Shown piece by piece: positions 14,613 through 26,017 of a stretch of 64,000 nt of DNA (positions are counted from its first letter, which is position 1; each line of letters starts with the position of its first letter). This stretch comes from Struthidea cinerea (Eukaryota > Chordata > Aves > Passeriformes > Corcoracidae). Made by a program: the position numbers and the translations under genes. The DNA is taken from NCBI GenBank assembly GCA_013397865.1, contig VZTI01000687.1, forward strand, positions 299,319-363,318, read 5' to 3'. The notes beneath the pieces are model-generated. The model saw only the letters and a list, made by a program, of their open reading frames with translations. It made no database searches and was not told where the DNA came from.

Positions 14613-17004
14613 TATTTAAAAACAGAGTTGAATTCAGAGACTAACAGAGGAAAACAAAACCCAAACCAGGTGCCTGTGTCTGGTAAACAGTTTTCTTTTG
14701 TTCTCAGTTGTGAAGAAAAAAAAAAGGAAAAAAAAAGAGAAAAAAACAAACCCTGAAATAAAAAATGTATGTGCACTGTTTGCAGAAGTGATGTGATAAA
14801 AGATCTATGTCTGCTTAGCAGAAAGATGGAGCATCTTTCAGCAGACTTGTTCTTTCAGTGTGAAGAGCTGGGGAGCACAGGTGATGTTATGCACCTGTGC
14901 AGCGGAGAGAGAAAACAAGCAATTGCTTTCCCAGGGGCCTTTGGGAGTGGGCCTGTGCAGCCCACAGCAATCCTTTTGGAAATTCAGTGCCTTCACGATT
15001 TGTGAAAATTTGACCCAGTGACTGTGGTTCTCAGCTGTGCATAAAAACACAGAGATGGAAGCCTGGGCTCCCAGGGGCAAGGTCCAGCATCCACATGCAG
15101 GGAAATCCTCAGGCTCGTGTTGTTCCTGAGGTCAAGCTGATGATCAGCACTGGCCATGAAAAGATTTGGGCTTAAGGCAATAAAAGTTCAAGGAATTCCC
15201 AGAAGTCTTCGGCACAAACACAGAAATACCCCATAAGTCAGTGTCTCACAGAAGGTAGTTCAGTTCATCTTTGCTGATGGACTTCTCCAGGTGGGCCTGA
15301 GAGAGGACAGAAGTCAACTGCTGAGGACTCCATGGGACAGGTTTCTTTATGCCCCAACATTTAGGCTTTGTAATACTTCCTTGAGCTGCCCTGAACCACA
15401 CCCATCGTGTCTGTAGTTTAACTGCCTAAAGTTTGTGGTCTCATTAGTCAGGGCTTAAAATCTTTTCCTTCTCTCCCTTCCTCTTTCTGCTGCTTTCTAG
15501 TGCCACTGAGGATTGATGCCACCAGAAAGGGGATGCAACTGCAGCCCAAGAGTTTTGAAGTGCACGTGCATGATGGCCTTTTTCTCCAGGCTGCAGTTAC
15601 TAACATGAGTTTTACCTCGGCGTTTTGCCTCTCTGTAGGACAGCATTGTTGCTGTTGAGAGTAGAAATGCTTTCTCTGGAGTGCCCAGTTGTTACAGAAT
15701 GACAAGATTTCACTGATAGGCAAGAAAACAACTGAGGAGAGTGTTTTTCTGTATTCCCACAGCATTACAGTGAATGGCAAGAAAGAGAAGAAAAACTATT
15801 TTGTTAAATGCAGAACTTTAGCTTTATTTTCTACTAGGCTCCAGCTAAGGTGAAGCCTCCTTATATATTCAGTATTTTCTGAATGCAGAATAAATAATAA
15901 AATACCCTGCATTCCTCAGAAACCTTGTCATACCTGAGTGAAAAGAATGGGACCAGTAAAGGAGCCTTCAGGTGTTATGTTCGTGCTGCTGGACAGCGCT
16001 ACTTTCCCACTGGAAGTGCAGTGGGCAGTGGTGTTGCTCAGGTATTATCTGCGTAACAGGAGCTGTGAGCACAGCAGAGCTCTGCTGTTTTGCAACAGTT
16101 TGCTGTTGGAGCCATGGACTGGAGTCAGTGTTTATCACTAAGTTACTTCTCAGGAACTGGGCCAGATCAATACTGTATTCTTTCAGCCCTCTCTAAACCC
16201 AGCAGGGAAGGCAATCACAGTGGTGCAGAACTCTGCACATTCTGGAACAGATCAATACCCTGACAGTGCTGAGCTTTGTTCCCTCACCAGCTTTAAGATG
16301 TTCTACATGATTGCTTAACGGTTTGTTTTCTCTTCTCCCTATATGACAACACTGCTCCCTTCCTGATCTTTCCTAATAACATCACTGTAATTGCCTTGAC
16401 ATGAAATAGCAGCACAAACACAGATGCTTTGCTTTGAGATGTTTTATCTCTTTATGAACGTCTGGATTGGTTGAGGGTGTTGATTTCACTTTAATATGAA
16501 ATCAGAGGGGGTTTTTTTGGTGTGTCTTCTCTTATTTACGTTGTTTTACTAAACCTGATTTTACGAAGCTGATTTTGGCTATGGGGATTGTGTACAGGGG
16601 TTGCATTGCACAGTGTGGTAGATATAATAAGATGTACTGAGGAAAAAATGTTATGTTAAACTTTCTGTTGCTGAAGTCTGTTTTAGTCTAACTCCATTCA
16701 ACCATGTTATCTTGTTCATCTCAGAAATACTGTGGTGCAGTTACCTTTCACCTAGTGCAAGGTGGAATAAATCAGCTTCCATCTTGTCTCGGCTGGATCT
16801 AGAACCCCTGCCCCTCATTTCTCTTTCCTGATTTCATCTGAAGATGCAGAACCTGCAGTTTTTCTTCAAAACTACATCTGCTTTTCTCTTTTTGAGAAAT
16901 GATTGCATGTTATATAGTGTTAGCTAACGTTAAAATCAGTATTACCTATTGCAAATGACCAGGTTTTTCTTCTAGAGCTGGGAAGCGGCTTTAGTTACAG
17001 AAAA
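14613..17004. other. non-coding DNA, no gene recognised
   Basis: A-rich simple sequence lies at about 14717-14765. The rest shows no repeat I recognise and no coding exon I can support. The largest frame is 110 codons on the minus strand (15448-15780), without known motifs. Confidence 0.6.
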
Positions 17005-17152
17005 TTCCTATTCCTGAAAGTGTTCAAGGCTTGGTTGGATGGGGCTTGGAGCAGCCTGGTCTAATGGAAGGTGTCTCTGCCCATGGTACAGGCGGTTGGA
17101 ACTGGATGATCTCTAAGGTCCTTTCCAGCCCAAACATCCTCTGACTCTATAA
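17005..17152 (+). mobile_element. CR1 LINE fragment (3' end)
   Basis: The sequence runs through ATTCCTGAAAGTGTTCAAGG, TTGGTTGGATGGGGCTTGGA, GCAGCCTGGTCTAATGGAAG, GTGTCTCTGCCCATGG, GGTTGGAACTGGATGATCTC and TAAGGTCCTTTCCAGCCC, ending in CTCTGACTCTATAACAT. This is the sense-strand CR1 3' end, including a degraded terminal 'attctatga' repeat. About 150 bases remain, so the copy is strongly 5'-truncated and non-coding. Confidence 0.92.
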
Positions 17153-17489
17153 CATAGCGTTAAGAAACTTTCCCTGCTGAAGCAGGGAAGATGAAGGGTT
17201 GTCCTGAAGTTTGTTCCATGTTGCACATGCCTCGAAGGCTCTTCAGTGGTGCTCTGCTACCAAAGATGGGGCTGTCCCATATGCTGAAAATATCAAAGAA
17301 AGGGTGATTCAGAGAATTCCTTGCTGTTGAATTTGGACATCTGCCAGTCCAGTGGGAATTGTTTATCAAGAATCTGTGTCTTCAGAGCTGCTCCACTGAG
17401 GCACAGGGAATTATCCCTAGATGCCAGTGGAAATGGAAGAGGGATTTTGAACCAGGAGACAGCCTGTTTCGCAAGCCAGAGCAAGCTCA

Positions 17490-17562
17490 GAGATCTGTGC
17501 TTTGGAGAGTGTCAGACAAGATGATCACACTGGTCCCTCCTCTACTTATTATCTGTAAATTT
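17490..17562 (+). mobile_element. possible old CR1-like 3' end
   Basis: The words GACAAGATGATCACACTGGT, CCCTCCTCT and ATCTGTAAAT resemble the tail of old amniote CR1 subfamilies ('agatgatcacagtggtccct...aatctatgaat'). The match is short and diverged, so this could be chance. It lies about 340 bases past a clear CR1 copy in the same orientation. Confidence 0.35.
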
Positions 17563-18175
17563 GTAGTTCTTGTTGGACAGACATACAAAGGGAGTTCTCC
17601 CTGAGACTTTGAACTGAATTACCACTTCATCACATGAAAACCTTCCGTCCTTAAGACCAGGCCTGCGGGAATGTTGCTGTTTTGCTTTGATAGTTGACTT
17701 CCGCTCCATTTCCCAGGTAAAGCATTAATCCCTTACAGCCCTCTCCTCATTTTGAAAGTCTTTAGCCACAGTTCTCTGTTAGGCTTTGAAACGCGTGTTG
17801 TAAGGAGTACAAATGAGAGATATGCTGCCTTCAAAACAGCCGCTGCCCACTTCTGCATATGTGTAAAGTAGGATAAGATATGCAATTTGTAGGTACTATG
17901 ATTACTGGCTTAAGGAGAAGATACAGCATTTCTCAACATTTTTGAGACATTAATACAATTCAGCCAGGCCATTTTCTGTAATGTGTGGTTCACTGTATCT
18001 GATGTATATTTTTTTCATCTCAGACATAAAGGTAAATCCTTTTCATTTACATAAGCAGGCTCTATAAACCAGATTACCCGAATTAATCATAGATATTTAA
18101 GCATATTACATTGCTCTGTACCACAAGCTAGCATTCGTAGAAGGTGGATCAGAGATAAGGGTCCCATAAATTACT
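17563..18175. other. non-coding DNA, nothing recognised
   Basis: Unique AT-rich sequence without a repeat family, RNA gene or exon that I can name. Confidence 0.55.
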
Positions 18176-18252
18176 GACCAAATCCTTTAGTCCATCAGGC
18201 TTTATTTCCACTAAAATCAGTTTTGCTTGAGTAAGACCTTCTGGATTTGGCC
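18176..18252. repeat. ancient palindromic MITE-like repeat, second copy
   Basis: The left end GACCAAATCC and the right end GGATTTGGCC form an inverted repeat matching at nine of ten positions. Inside the right end is TTGAGTAAGACC, which lines up with GTGAGTAAAGCC at the same place in the copy at 6661-6786. The centre (CCACTAAAATCAGTTTTGC) fits the 'gacttcagtgg' core of the same family. At about 77 bases it is shorter than the other copy, so an inner part has probably been lost. Confidence 0.5.
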
Positions 18253-18777
18253 CTGATACGCTTTTATATTCGTAGACCCTTCAGATACAAAGAAAGCTCC
18301 ATGAAGCAGTTGTATAATTTTTTTTCTAGTCTTAAATTTACTGTTGCAAATAGAAGTAGAAAAATAAGCTATTTTTTAGTAATGGTGCTTTTAATAATAA
18401 ACAGAGATATCTCTGTCCTGCTTGGCTTTTATTAGCCTAGTAGTTTTTATTTAACATCTCCATTATGCTATTTCCAGTAAATAGATTAAATCATGAAATG
18501 TGAAAAGCTGGCTATTTTACCCTCGGTGAAAATAAAGATCTGTGTACAGTTATTCTTGAATATTTTGCCTCTCAGCTTCCTAGAAGGCTCAAAGTTTTCA
18601 TCTGTCACTTGCAGACCAGTTGGGCTACTGGCAGCCAGCATGCTGTTACAAATAAAAGTATAGGGAATATTCCCCACACACGGTTCTTTTACCCTAATCA
18701 GACACTGCAGATGCATCTTGTCAAGAGAATGCACCTCATGCTCAGAAATCAAAGGAAAGTGACTTCAAGGAGGACAG
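18253..18777. other. non-coding DNA, nothing recognised
   Basis: AT-rich unique sequence. It ends abruptly at the GC-rich patch that begins near 18778. Confidence 0.5.
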
Positions 18778-19030
18778 AGCAGCACAGCGGCGGCTGACCC
18801 CACACCAGACCCCACAGGCAGGTCTGTCAGCGGCGCCGAGGAGGAGGGCAGGGAAGATGAGCTGACACCCCGTGACACTGCTGCAGAGATTCCTCCTGGA
18901 GCTGGGCATCTGGGTCCTTCAGCTGCCAAGGTCAGCGGGGCAGCAGCTCCCAGGCCGGGGCGGTGGGAGCACCGCGCATCCCCATCCTCACCCAGCCAGG
19001 GCTGAGGGGCTCGCAGGGAACATGCTGAGG
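18778..19030. other. isolated GC-rich patch
   Basis: By hand count the 240 bases from 18781 to 19020 contain about 165 G or C (69%), while the flanks are AT-rich. There are 12 CpGs, an observed/expected ratio of about 0.4, so this falls short of a classical CpG island. Frames stay open here on both strands (92 codons on minus, 62 on plus), as expected in GC-rich DNA. It could be an old regulatory element or promoter, a decayed GC-rich insertion, or an exon of an unknown transcript. I see no TATA box or clear splice pair. Confidence 0.5.
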
Positions 19031-19671
19031 ACTGGGGACACACATTCAGAGCAGGAGTGAGAGCAGTGCAGTGTTTTCCTCACCAACTTCCCGTAAATAA
19101 CATTTTTCCCCTTTCTCCTTATTATTTGTTTGCTTTCTATCTTAGTCTCATCCAGTTAAAAACGTTTCCAGCAGAGAATTTTTCTCTACTTCTAGTGCAC
19201 AGACATATGGACATATTTAAAAAAAAAAAAAGAAGTTGTTTTCATTTCAAGCTCCCTTTTAAAAAGGATTTGTCACAACCTGACACTGTCCTTACCCTGG
19301 GAGACTGCTAATGATTTCAGCTGGGTTTTTTATGAGAACTACTGGCTTTTATCATACATTGCAATAGCAGTGGGGTACAGCAGCATCTTTATTTCAACAA
19401 ATCAGAAGTCTGCAGTTCAGAAGAAGTTAATAGAACAAGTAACATTAAGTATGTTTAAAAGGTAGAAGGGTATGGAAAAAAGTCATTTTTCATAATGTAT
19501 TTTTTATATTCTGTCTTCCTTTCCTTTGTCAGAAAAGCTTCAAAAGCCTAACCCAGTCCATCCTCTGGTCTCTTTCAAAGCCCTGCAACCCTTACGTCCC
19601 CTTCGGGCTAGACGCAGGTTTTGTCAAACTGTGCCTGCTGACCAGAGTCCTCTACAGAGAAGGGAAGCCCC

Positions 19672-19692
19672 TTTTTTTTTTTTTTTTTTTTT
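19672..19692. repeat. 21-base poly(T) run
   Basis: An uninterrupted T run, equivalent to poly(A) on the minus strand. I see no processed gene or SINE body joined to it. It is probably simple-sequence expansion. Confidence 0.9.
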
Positions 19693-20574
19693 GTTGGGGT
19701 GACTGACAGCTTGCAAGGACAAATAAATCTCACTTCTGCTTTTTCTTCGTATCTTATTAAACATGCTGCCCTCCACAGCTTGCTTAAGAGTGACATAGGA
19801 CTGGAGAAAGAGGTCTTGTGCTGCCCTATTTTGTTTTTGCAGTCCAAGATTCACCCATTTATCTGTTCTCTTCCATTTTGTCCGTATCTTCCTTTATCTT
19901 CGTTGCCTTGTAGGAGCTGTGACTCTCAGGTGGCTCTATCCAGTGCTGTGGGATGCAGTGCAGGGACAATACGCCCAGACCAGTGTCACAAAACCACACT
20001 TCATCTTCTTTATCTCTTAATTATTCACATCCATTTCATCTCTTAATTGTACTCTACCCAGTGATGAAACCAGGACTGGCAGGTTGTTTGTAGCTGGCCA
20101 AACTTTCTTCTTGTTTCCTTTTTAATGGGGTCCACTTCAGTGCTGTGGTTGACCAGGTAATTGAGAGGAACACCAACCTTATACCACACAAGCACACAAG
20201 AATTCCTGTAAACTCTGATCATTCTGGAGAAGGCTGTGCAGGAAGCCAGGATGGGGATGGGACAATTAGTTCAGCTTGTTTCCATTTGTCACCATTTCTG
20301 GTGGCTGTCCTGGAGCAAACAGGGAACAGGCTGGATGCCCCACTTCAGGATGATGGTAACCACAGATTTTAGGACCCTGTGTCTCTGTGTTGCAGCATGT
20401 CCAACAAAAATCAGGACACCAGTGTGCCAGCCTCTGGGATTTCTGTGTTTTTGTAGTTCATATGCCCTTTTCAGACTCTTCTAACAGTAGATGCCCTTCA
20501 AAATTTAAGATTTTTTTTTTGTTCTGTCTACAGGGTCTGCTCACTTTTGTCTTTGACATTAGAGGGTAATAATG

Positions 20575-20607
20575 AATAGTGAGAATAATAGTGAGAATAA
20601 TAGTGAA
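20575..20607. repeat. 12-bp tandem repeat, about 2.7 copies
   Basis: The unit AATAGTGAGAAT occurs at 20575-20586 and again exactly at 20587-20598, followed by a partial copy AATAGTGAA. This is a small local slippage duplication. Confidence 0.9.
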
Positions 20608-23600
20608 GAGACACATGTTAATCTGCCAGAGAAGCTCAGCAGTTTCTGTGTTGATCTGGCAATGGAATTGTTTTGTACCAAAGGTGCTCACAAATGCTGA
20701 GGCAGATATTTTTGTCATCATTTAAACTTGGGATCTTGGCCTTTGATTCTAATCCAGTTTTCCGGAGTGCCTCAGAAATGTGCCTGACCATTGTCATGCT
20801 GAGCAAGGCCTCCCGAAACAGAGAGACCCGAACAAGTGCGCTCTGTTTCAGGAAGGTCTTGGAAGTCAGGATATCTTAATTAGCGGCTCCTTTCTCATGG
20901 CTGTTTCAGCTCTTTAAGGGTAAAGAAATGCAAGACATGGGAAATGAGTTTCAGGAAATAAATATGGAAATTGAGAGGGAGGCGGGAGTGCTTATGTCTG
21001 TCCCGCACAGGTAAATGGAGTAAAAAGCAAAACCCAAAAATGAAGGTCTTGTTTTCTCTTGTAACAGCAAAGCCCAAAACCGCTGTTCTCTGCCTCTCCA
21101 GCTGACAGAAGGGAGGCTGGGATAGTTCAGATGCTGATAAATTGGTTTGGATAGCACAATGTTGTAGTTTCTGTCAGTTAGAGACTGTGAACCTAAAAAA
21201 AAGTGATCAAACATTGCCTCCCTCTGCTCTGTCACCCCATTATTCTCAGTTCCACCATGGAGAGACACAGGCACTTTTTCTGGCTGTTACTTTAAATTCT
21301 TTTCTCTCTGTCCAATGTTATATTCTAGCATCACTGCAGACTTTAGGATAGTTCTGATGGACTAAGCTAACTTGCAGTGTATAGGTAGGAAACAGCAGAA
21401 CCACTTTTAGTGATGAGGATAATTTTTATGAAAACCACCAATATAAAAAAAATAGTAGAGAGGAAATTGGCAGAATGTGGCCTTGACCGTGTATGTTTCT
21501 CCTAATATCCATTGGCAAAAGTAGAACACTGACCTGTAGGGTGTTTCTAAGGAAAAGAGACAGAAGGACAGAGTAGCACAGCCTTAAATTTTGTGGCGAT
21601 GTGCAGTCTTACCACCAACAGGAAAGTTCAGTAATGCATACTTCACAAAGGTTTCTGGCCTTCTGTATTTTGAATTTTATCATCTGTGTTCTTAATTTAT
21701 TAGTAGTATCAAGAAATTTTTGGTGGGTCAGATTTTCTATTAGTTTAATCAGTGCCAGGATTTTACTGTAAGTCATCCAGAGTGCTGTCTAAAACCAGGA
21801 TGGTTACCTCATGAGAGATCTTCTGCTGGGACTCTGCAGTCAGGTGGGAACATACAGCTACCTTGACAGTAGCAATGGTCACTGCAAAATGAAATCTGTA
21901 GCAGTAGCTAAACTGCAGCCATTAGATGCTATCACTGGGATTTGAAATTAAATTAAGCAGCTGGAATGCCTCCTATCCTGCTAACATCATCAACCATATC
22001 AAAGATAATCACTGCTTTTATTACTGCAAGCACAGGATGCGGCTGGAAGTAAAACTGCCGATTATCAGATCTCAGTTTAGCCAATTTTGACTTCCAGTTC
22101 AGAGATTTGAGTTGTCAAAAGGGACATTTAAAAAGAGATCAGTGCCTTTGAAGTAATAACACACAGGAGCTTGGGGGGCAGAATCACAAAACTTCTGTAC
22201 ACTGGGTGGACTAAAACCACGGAAAATGCTTCCTGTTTTATAGGGGTGCAGGGAGAATATTAAAACTGCAAAAGCTGTTCAGACTAGGAGGATGTAGACG
22301 GTCTGATGGTGTCAAGAAAAAGCCTTATTATCGCCTCTGCTTTAGTGCTGTGGTAATGTTTGTTCCAGGAACATGAGGATTCGGGGAAAGGAGAAGTTCT
22401 GATTACTAATTATCTTCATATTCACTTTGCTGGACTTTACATTTAGGGCTGTGCTCTGATCTAAGATGTGTGGTTGTGAATTACCACAAGCTTTGAAATA
22501 AAAAGATCCAAACACAACCCTGCTGCTCTTGTGGTTGAGACACTCTGTGAAATATGCACTTCAATACCTGGAGCTGGAGTAGCAATGGGGGAAAGTCACT
22601 TAGCCCCCAGTTCAGTGAGGCTCTGTAGTACAACTTCCACAGGACTTGGAGCATTTCTGGCCTTAGGACTTACAGGGCACACAAGCCACCACATTTTTAC
22701 ACCAAGGAATAGTCCTGGAAGTAGAGATCTCATGGAGAAGGACTGAAGAAAACTGAACAGAGCAGGGCATAAAGTCTAACACTTCATATGTGTAGTACTG
22801 CTACTCCACTGACTCTCATAGTTGGAGCAGAAGGATTCCACAACTTCTGACAGCTTGTTCAGGTTTGAGGGGTACGTCAGATTTAGAAGAAAGATAACCC
22901 AAAGTGCAATGGAATGTTTGGTATTTATGATAAACTTGGCTTAGCATCAGAGAAGTTTATGTTCCCTTGGTGTTAATTTGTAGTTGCGAGGGTTTGCATG
23001 GATCTCATTGAGAATTTCTCTTTCAGAAGGAAAAAGTAATGTACTTCTAAAAAAATTATGTTTTCATCTGGTCAGGTGCAACCCTTTAAGGGAACACTTG
23101 GTGGAGACTGCAAGAGAAAACAGAGTCTAGTCCTTTGATCTGTAGCTGACTGTCAGTTCTTACCAGGAAAAGCCTCTTAGCTTTATCAATTTTTAATCCC
23201 CCAAAAGGAATTTTTGTTTGACAAAAAAAGCAATTCGTTCTTTGTTTTCAGTTCATGGGCACTCTGGGGTTGGCCCAGTGTAGGATGTGGTGTGAAACCT
23301 CCCAAGGTTTCCTCGCTGTGTCCAGCTGGTCAGTGAGAGACCCACTGGGCAGGAAGGCTCAGACTGTAACAAAGCCAGGAGAGACCTTGGAAAAGAAAGG
23401 TTAGTTCATCAGTGGCCTTCTCAGTAGCTTAGAAGGTCAGCTCTTCTCTAAACTGTGTCAGCATCCTTGGAGAGCTGGTTAAAGAAAATAGTATCGTGCC
23501 TTTTACAGACAGAAGAGAACAGATCCAGTGCCCTCTGCAGCTAATTGAAAGTTTCCAGTTGATGTGAGCTGACACTGCCTCACGTCACTCCTGTACTGAA

Positions 23601-25389
23601 GCTGTGCATATATTCTGTGCTAAAACCCACATGGAAGGTATGATTGAGTTGTCTTAAAGTGCAATCCCCTTAAATGCAAAGCCCAACTGAGGAGGCTTTG
23701 TGTTTGATAACTTAAAGGGCTCAGAGAGAACAGAGCCCTTGCCCACTTACAGATAATAGTTTTTCATTTTTAGTAATGACCTCAAATGTTGCTGTTTTCA
23801 CCACCCCAAATAGCTTTACATTTCTCAGCAGCCAGTCTCAGCGTCCATGCCATGAGTGCTGTGAGGAATAAATGCAAAAGAGCTGTAAGCAAGAAGAAAA
23901 ATTTCTTTTCCCAGGTGCCCCATAATAGTTTTTCCCAGTGTTCACCCCATTCTAAGTGGGTATTTTGTCTGCCTAAGGGCACCAGGGTTGTATCCCAGGC
24001 AACACTGGTCTGATATTTTTCCACTGTCTGTTTCTGTGGGCAGCTGAATCCCAGCAGAGATGTTCTGGCTACATCACAGTCACCCCCTTGCATGGTGGCA
24101 ATCTAAAGAAAGAAGCCAAATTTCCAGTTTGATTGTCTCATTTGTTTTTTAATAATTGAGACAGATTGCTTCTTGCCTTTGAGAATGGGTCCTTGTGTGC
24201 AGTCAGGTGAGCTGTTTGCTATCAGTGTCTGCTCTAGTATCAGATAAGTAGAAAACCCCCTCAACCTGACAATTCACTTGAGAATAATCTGATCTGGTTT
24301 GCTTTGCTGTTTCCTCTTGAAGTGGACAATGGCTTTTCCCCTGTTAAAAAGTTGACACAATGAGACAAGTGTGTGATTATTGTATCCCTTTATGTCATTT
24401 GAGTAACTTGAGATAGCCGGGTGTAATGTGAGTAATCTCTGTTCACCACCCCTTGAATCTATCTGGAGTTGATTGGCATATCTGTGCATTTTAACTTGTC
24501 TGGAAGGCTCTTATCTCCTTGCTGCACAGCATCAGTTGCAAATTTTAAACCTTTCCATTCAACTTTATGTTCAAGTATGTTACTCTTCCCCTTTCCTCTT
24601 AGGGTCTTAGCAGGGAGCTGGTTTTGCTTTGTTTGGTTGCTGGGTTTGTTTGAAGTAAACCCAGTGACTCCTTTAAAACAAATGAATCAGGGGAAGCCAG
24701 GTAATGCAGCTGACAGACAGGTGATCCTGATAACACTGTCTGGTGCCTGATAGACTGCCCTTGAACATCTGAGCCATTCAGACCATTTTAGGCAGTTAAC
24801 ACTGGTTCTCCACTACTGAGCAAATCATTACTTTCCATCCTGACCCATTAAAGTTAAGACCTCCCTGTGCCTTTCGGGTACAGCCTGTGGTTACAGGGTG
24901 ATGCTGAGCAGAGCCACCCCCTGAGAAGTGCTGCAGGCGCTGTCCCCCAGTGCCTCCAAGCGTGCATGGGAGCAGAACTGCAGTGCCAGCCCCAGGCAGT
25001 TGCCAAAGCAACCTATTTTTTTTTTCTTCATTATTTTTATTTTTAACCTGTGCTTCCCTTTGAAAAGACACAGATTAAAAATGAATCTTGAGAATCACCT
25101 TTCCTTTAGTGGTGTTGCACTGTAAATGTCACTTCCTTTATTTTGAGTGAAGGTGACAGAAAAGTGTGGTCTTAAGGAACAAATGTCATGCTCCAGGGGA
25201 AGAGGAGAGGCAGTGAGATATGTTCTAAAGGAAGGTAAGATGCCACTTTGATACTAAATTTGTCCCATTTATGTAAGCTCAGTTTGAAACTTCACCAGCT
25301 GCCTTGGTTTCCCCTGACAGATGCAGAATCCTGTTCAGGAATGTGCAGTGATTTTGAGGGCTTAAATCTTACAGAGACCCCAGCTAAAT

Positions 25390-25539
25390 CACAGAATCAT
25401 AGAAAGATCTGGATTGGAAGGAACCTTAAAGATAATCTTGTTCCAATGCCCCTGCTATGGGCAGGGGCGCCTTCCACTATCCCAGGTTGCTCCAAGCCCT
25501 GTCCAACCTGGCCTTGAACACTTCCAGGAATGGGGCATA
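25390..25539 (-). mobile_element. CR1 LINE fragment (3' end, truncated)
   Basis: The plus strand reads CACAGAATCATAGAAAGATC, GGATTGGAAGGAACCTTAAA, then CAATGCCCCTGCTATGGGCA, CCTTCCACTATCCCAGGTTG, CTCCAAGCCCTGTCCAACCT and GGCCTTGAACACTTCCAGGA. This is the complement of the CR1 3' end in its usual word order. Low divergence makes it one of the youngest copies in the window. Similarity stops soon after GGAATGGGGCA. Confidence 0.95.
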
Positions 25540-25987
25540 CTCCTCAGTGATAGGAGTGTCTGCTATCTCATCTAGGTGGCTGCTCTGGCCCTTTTCTCAC
25601 TGTTCTGCTATTTAATGGAAGTTTTCTCCCTTTGTGGAGCAGTGCAGGCAGATCCTTTGTCCTTTTGCTCTCTCAGCTGAGTGAGCACCAGACCATCCAG
25701 GTGGTGCCCACCGGGACTGCCTTCCAGTCTCCTGCTCCTCTGCCTCATGACCCTTGAAGGATGTGGGTTACACCTGGGATTGGTGGGGCATTTAGGGTCA
25801 GCTGCCCTAAAACAAGTGCCTTCCACATGTCTCCAGTAGGCATCTCTCTCTTAAAAATCTTTAATACTATGTTAGAAACTATGGTGGGTGAGTGACTGCA
25901 GCTCTTGCTACTGTCAGGCAATGTGGCTGCGCAACAATTTCATGTCATACTGCTCAGGTTAGGATGAGAAGTTAATAAAACCTCCCC

Positions 25988-26017
25988 TATAGAGGAGGAA
26001 AGCACTCCTCCTCTATA
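25988..26017. repeat. perfect 12-bp inverted repeat (hairpin)
   Basis: TATAGAGGAGGA (25988-25999) is followed by a six-base loop (AAGCAC) and the exact reverse complement TCCTCCTCTATA (26006-26017). The stem is half G/C and does not extend beyond the twelve pairs. No T tract follows that would suggest a terminator. The stem is too short for a microRNA precursor. It may be a small relic of a mobile element, a protein-binding dyad or chance. Confidence 0.9.

Larger units (their letters stand above)
19031..25389. other. non-coding DNA, no gene recognised
   Basis: No gene, RNA gene or interspersed repeat is recognised apart from the simple tracts listed separately at 19672-19692 and 20575-20607. 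The largest frames (115 codons at 19699-20046 plus, 107 at 20951-21274 minus) have no recognisable motif and overlap frames on the other strand. Confidence 0.6.

Noticed and set aside
19672..19692. The poly(T) run as the tail of a processed pseudogene
   Set aside because: No gene-like body or target duplication is seen beside it, and CR1 in birds rarely copies messenger RNAs.
25988..26017. The hairpin as a microRNA precursor or transcription terminator
   Set aside because: Twelve pairs are too few for a precursor, and no T tract follows.
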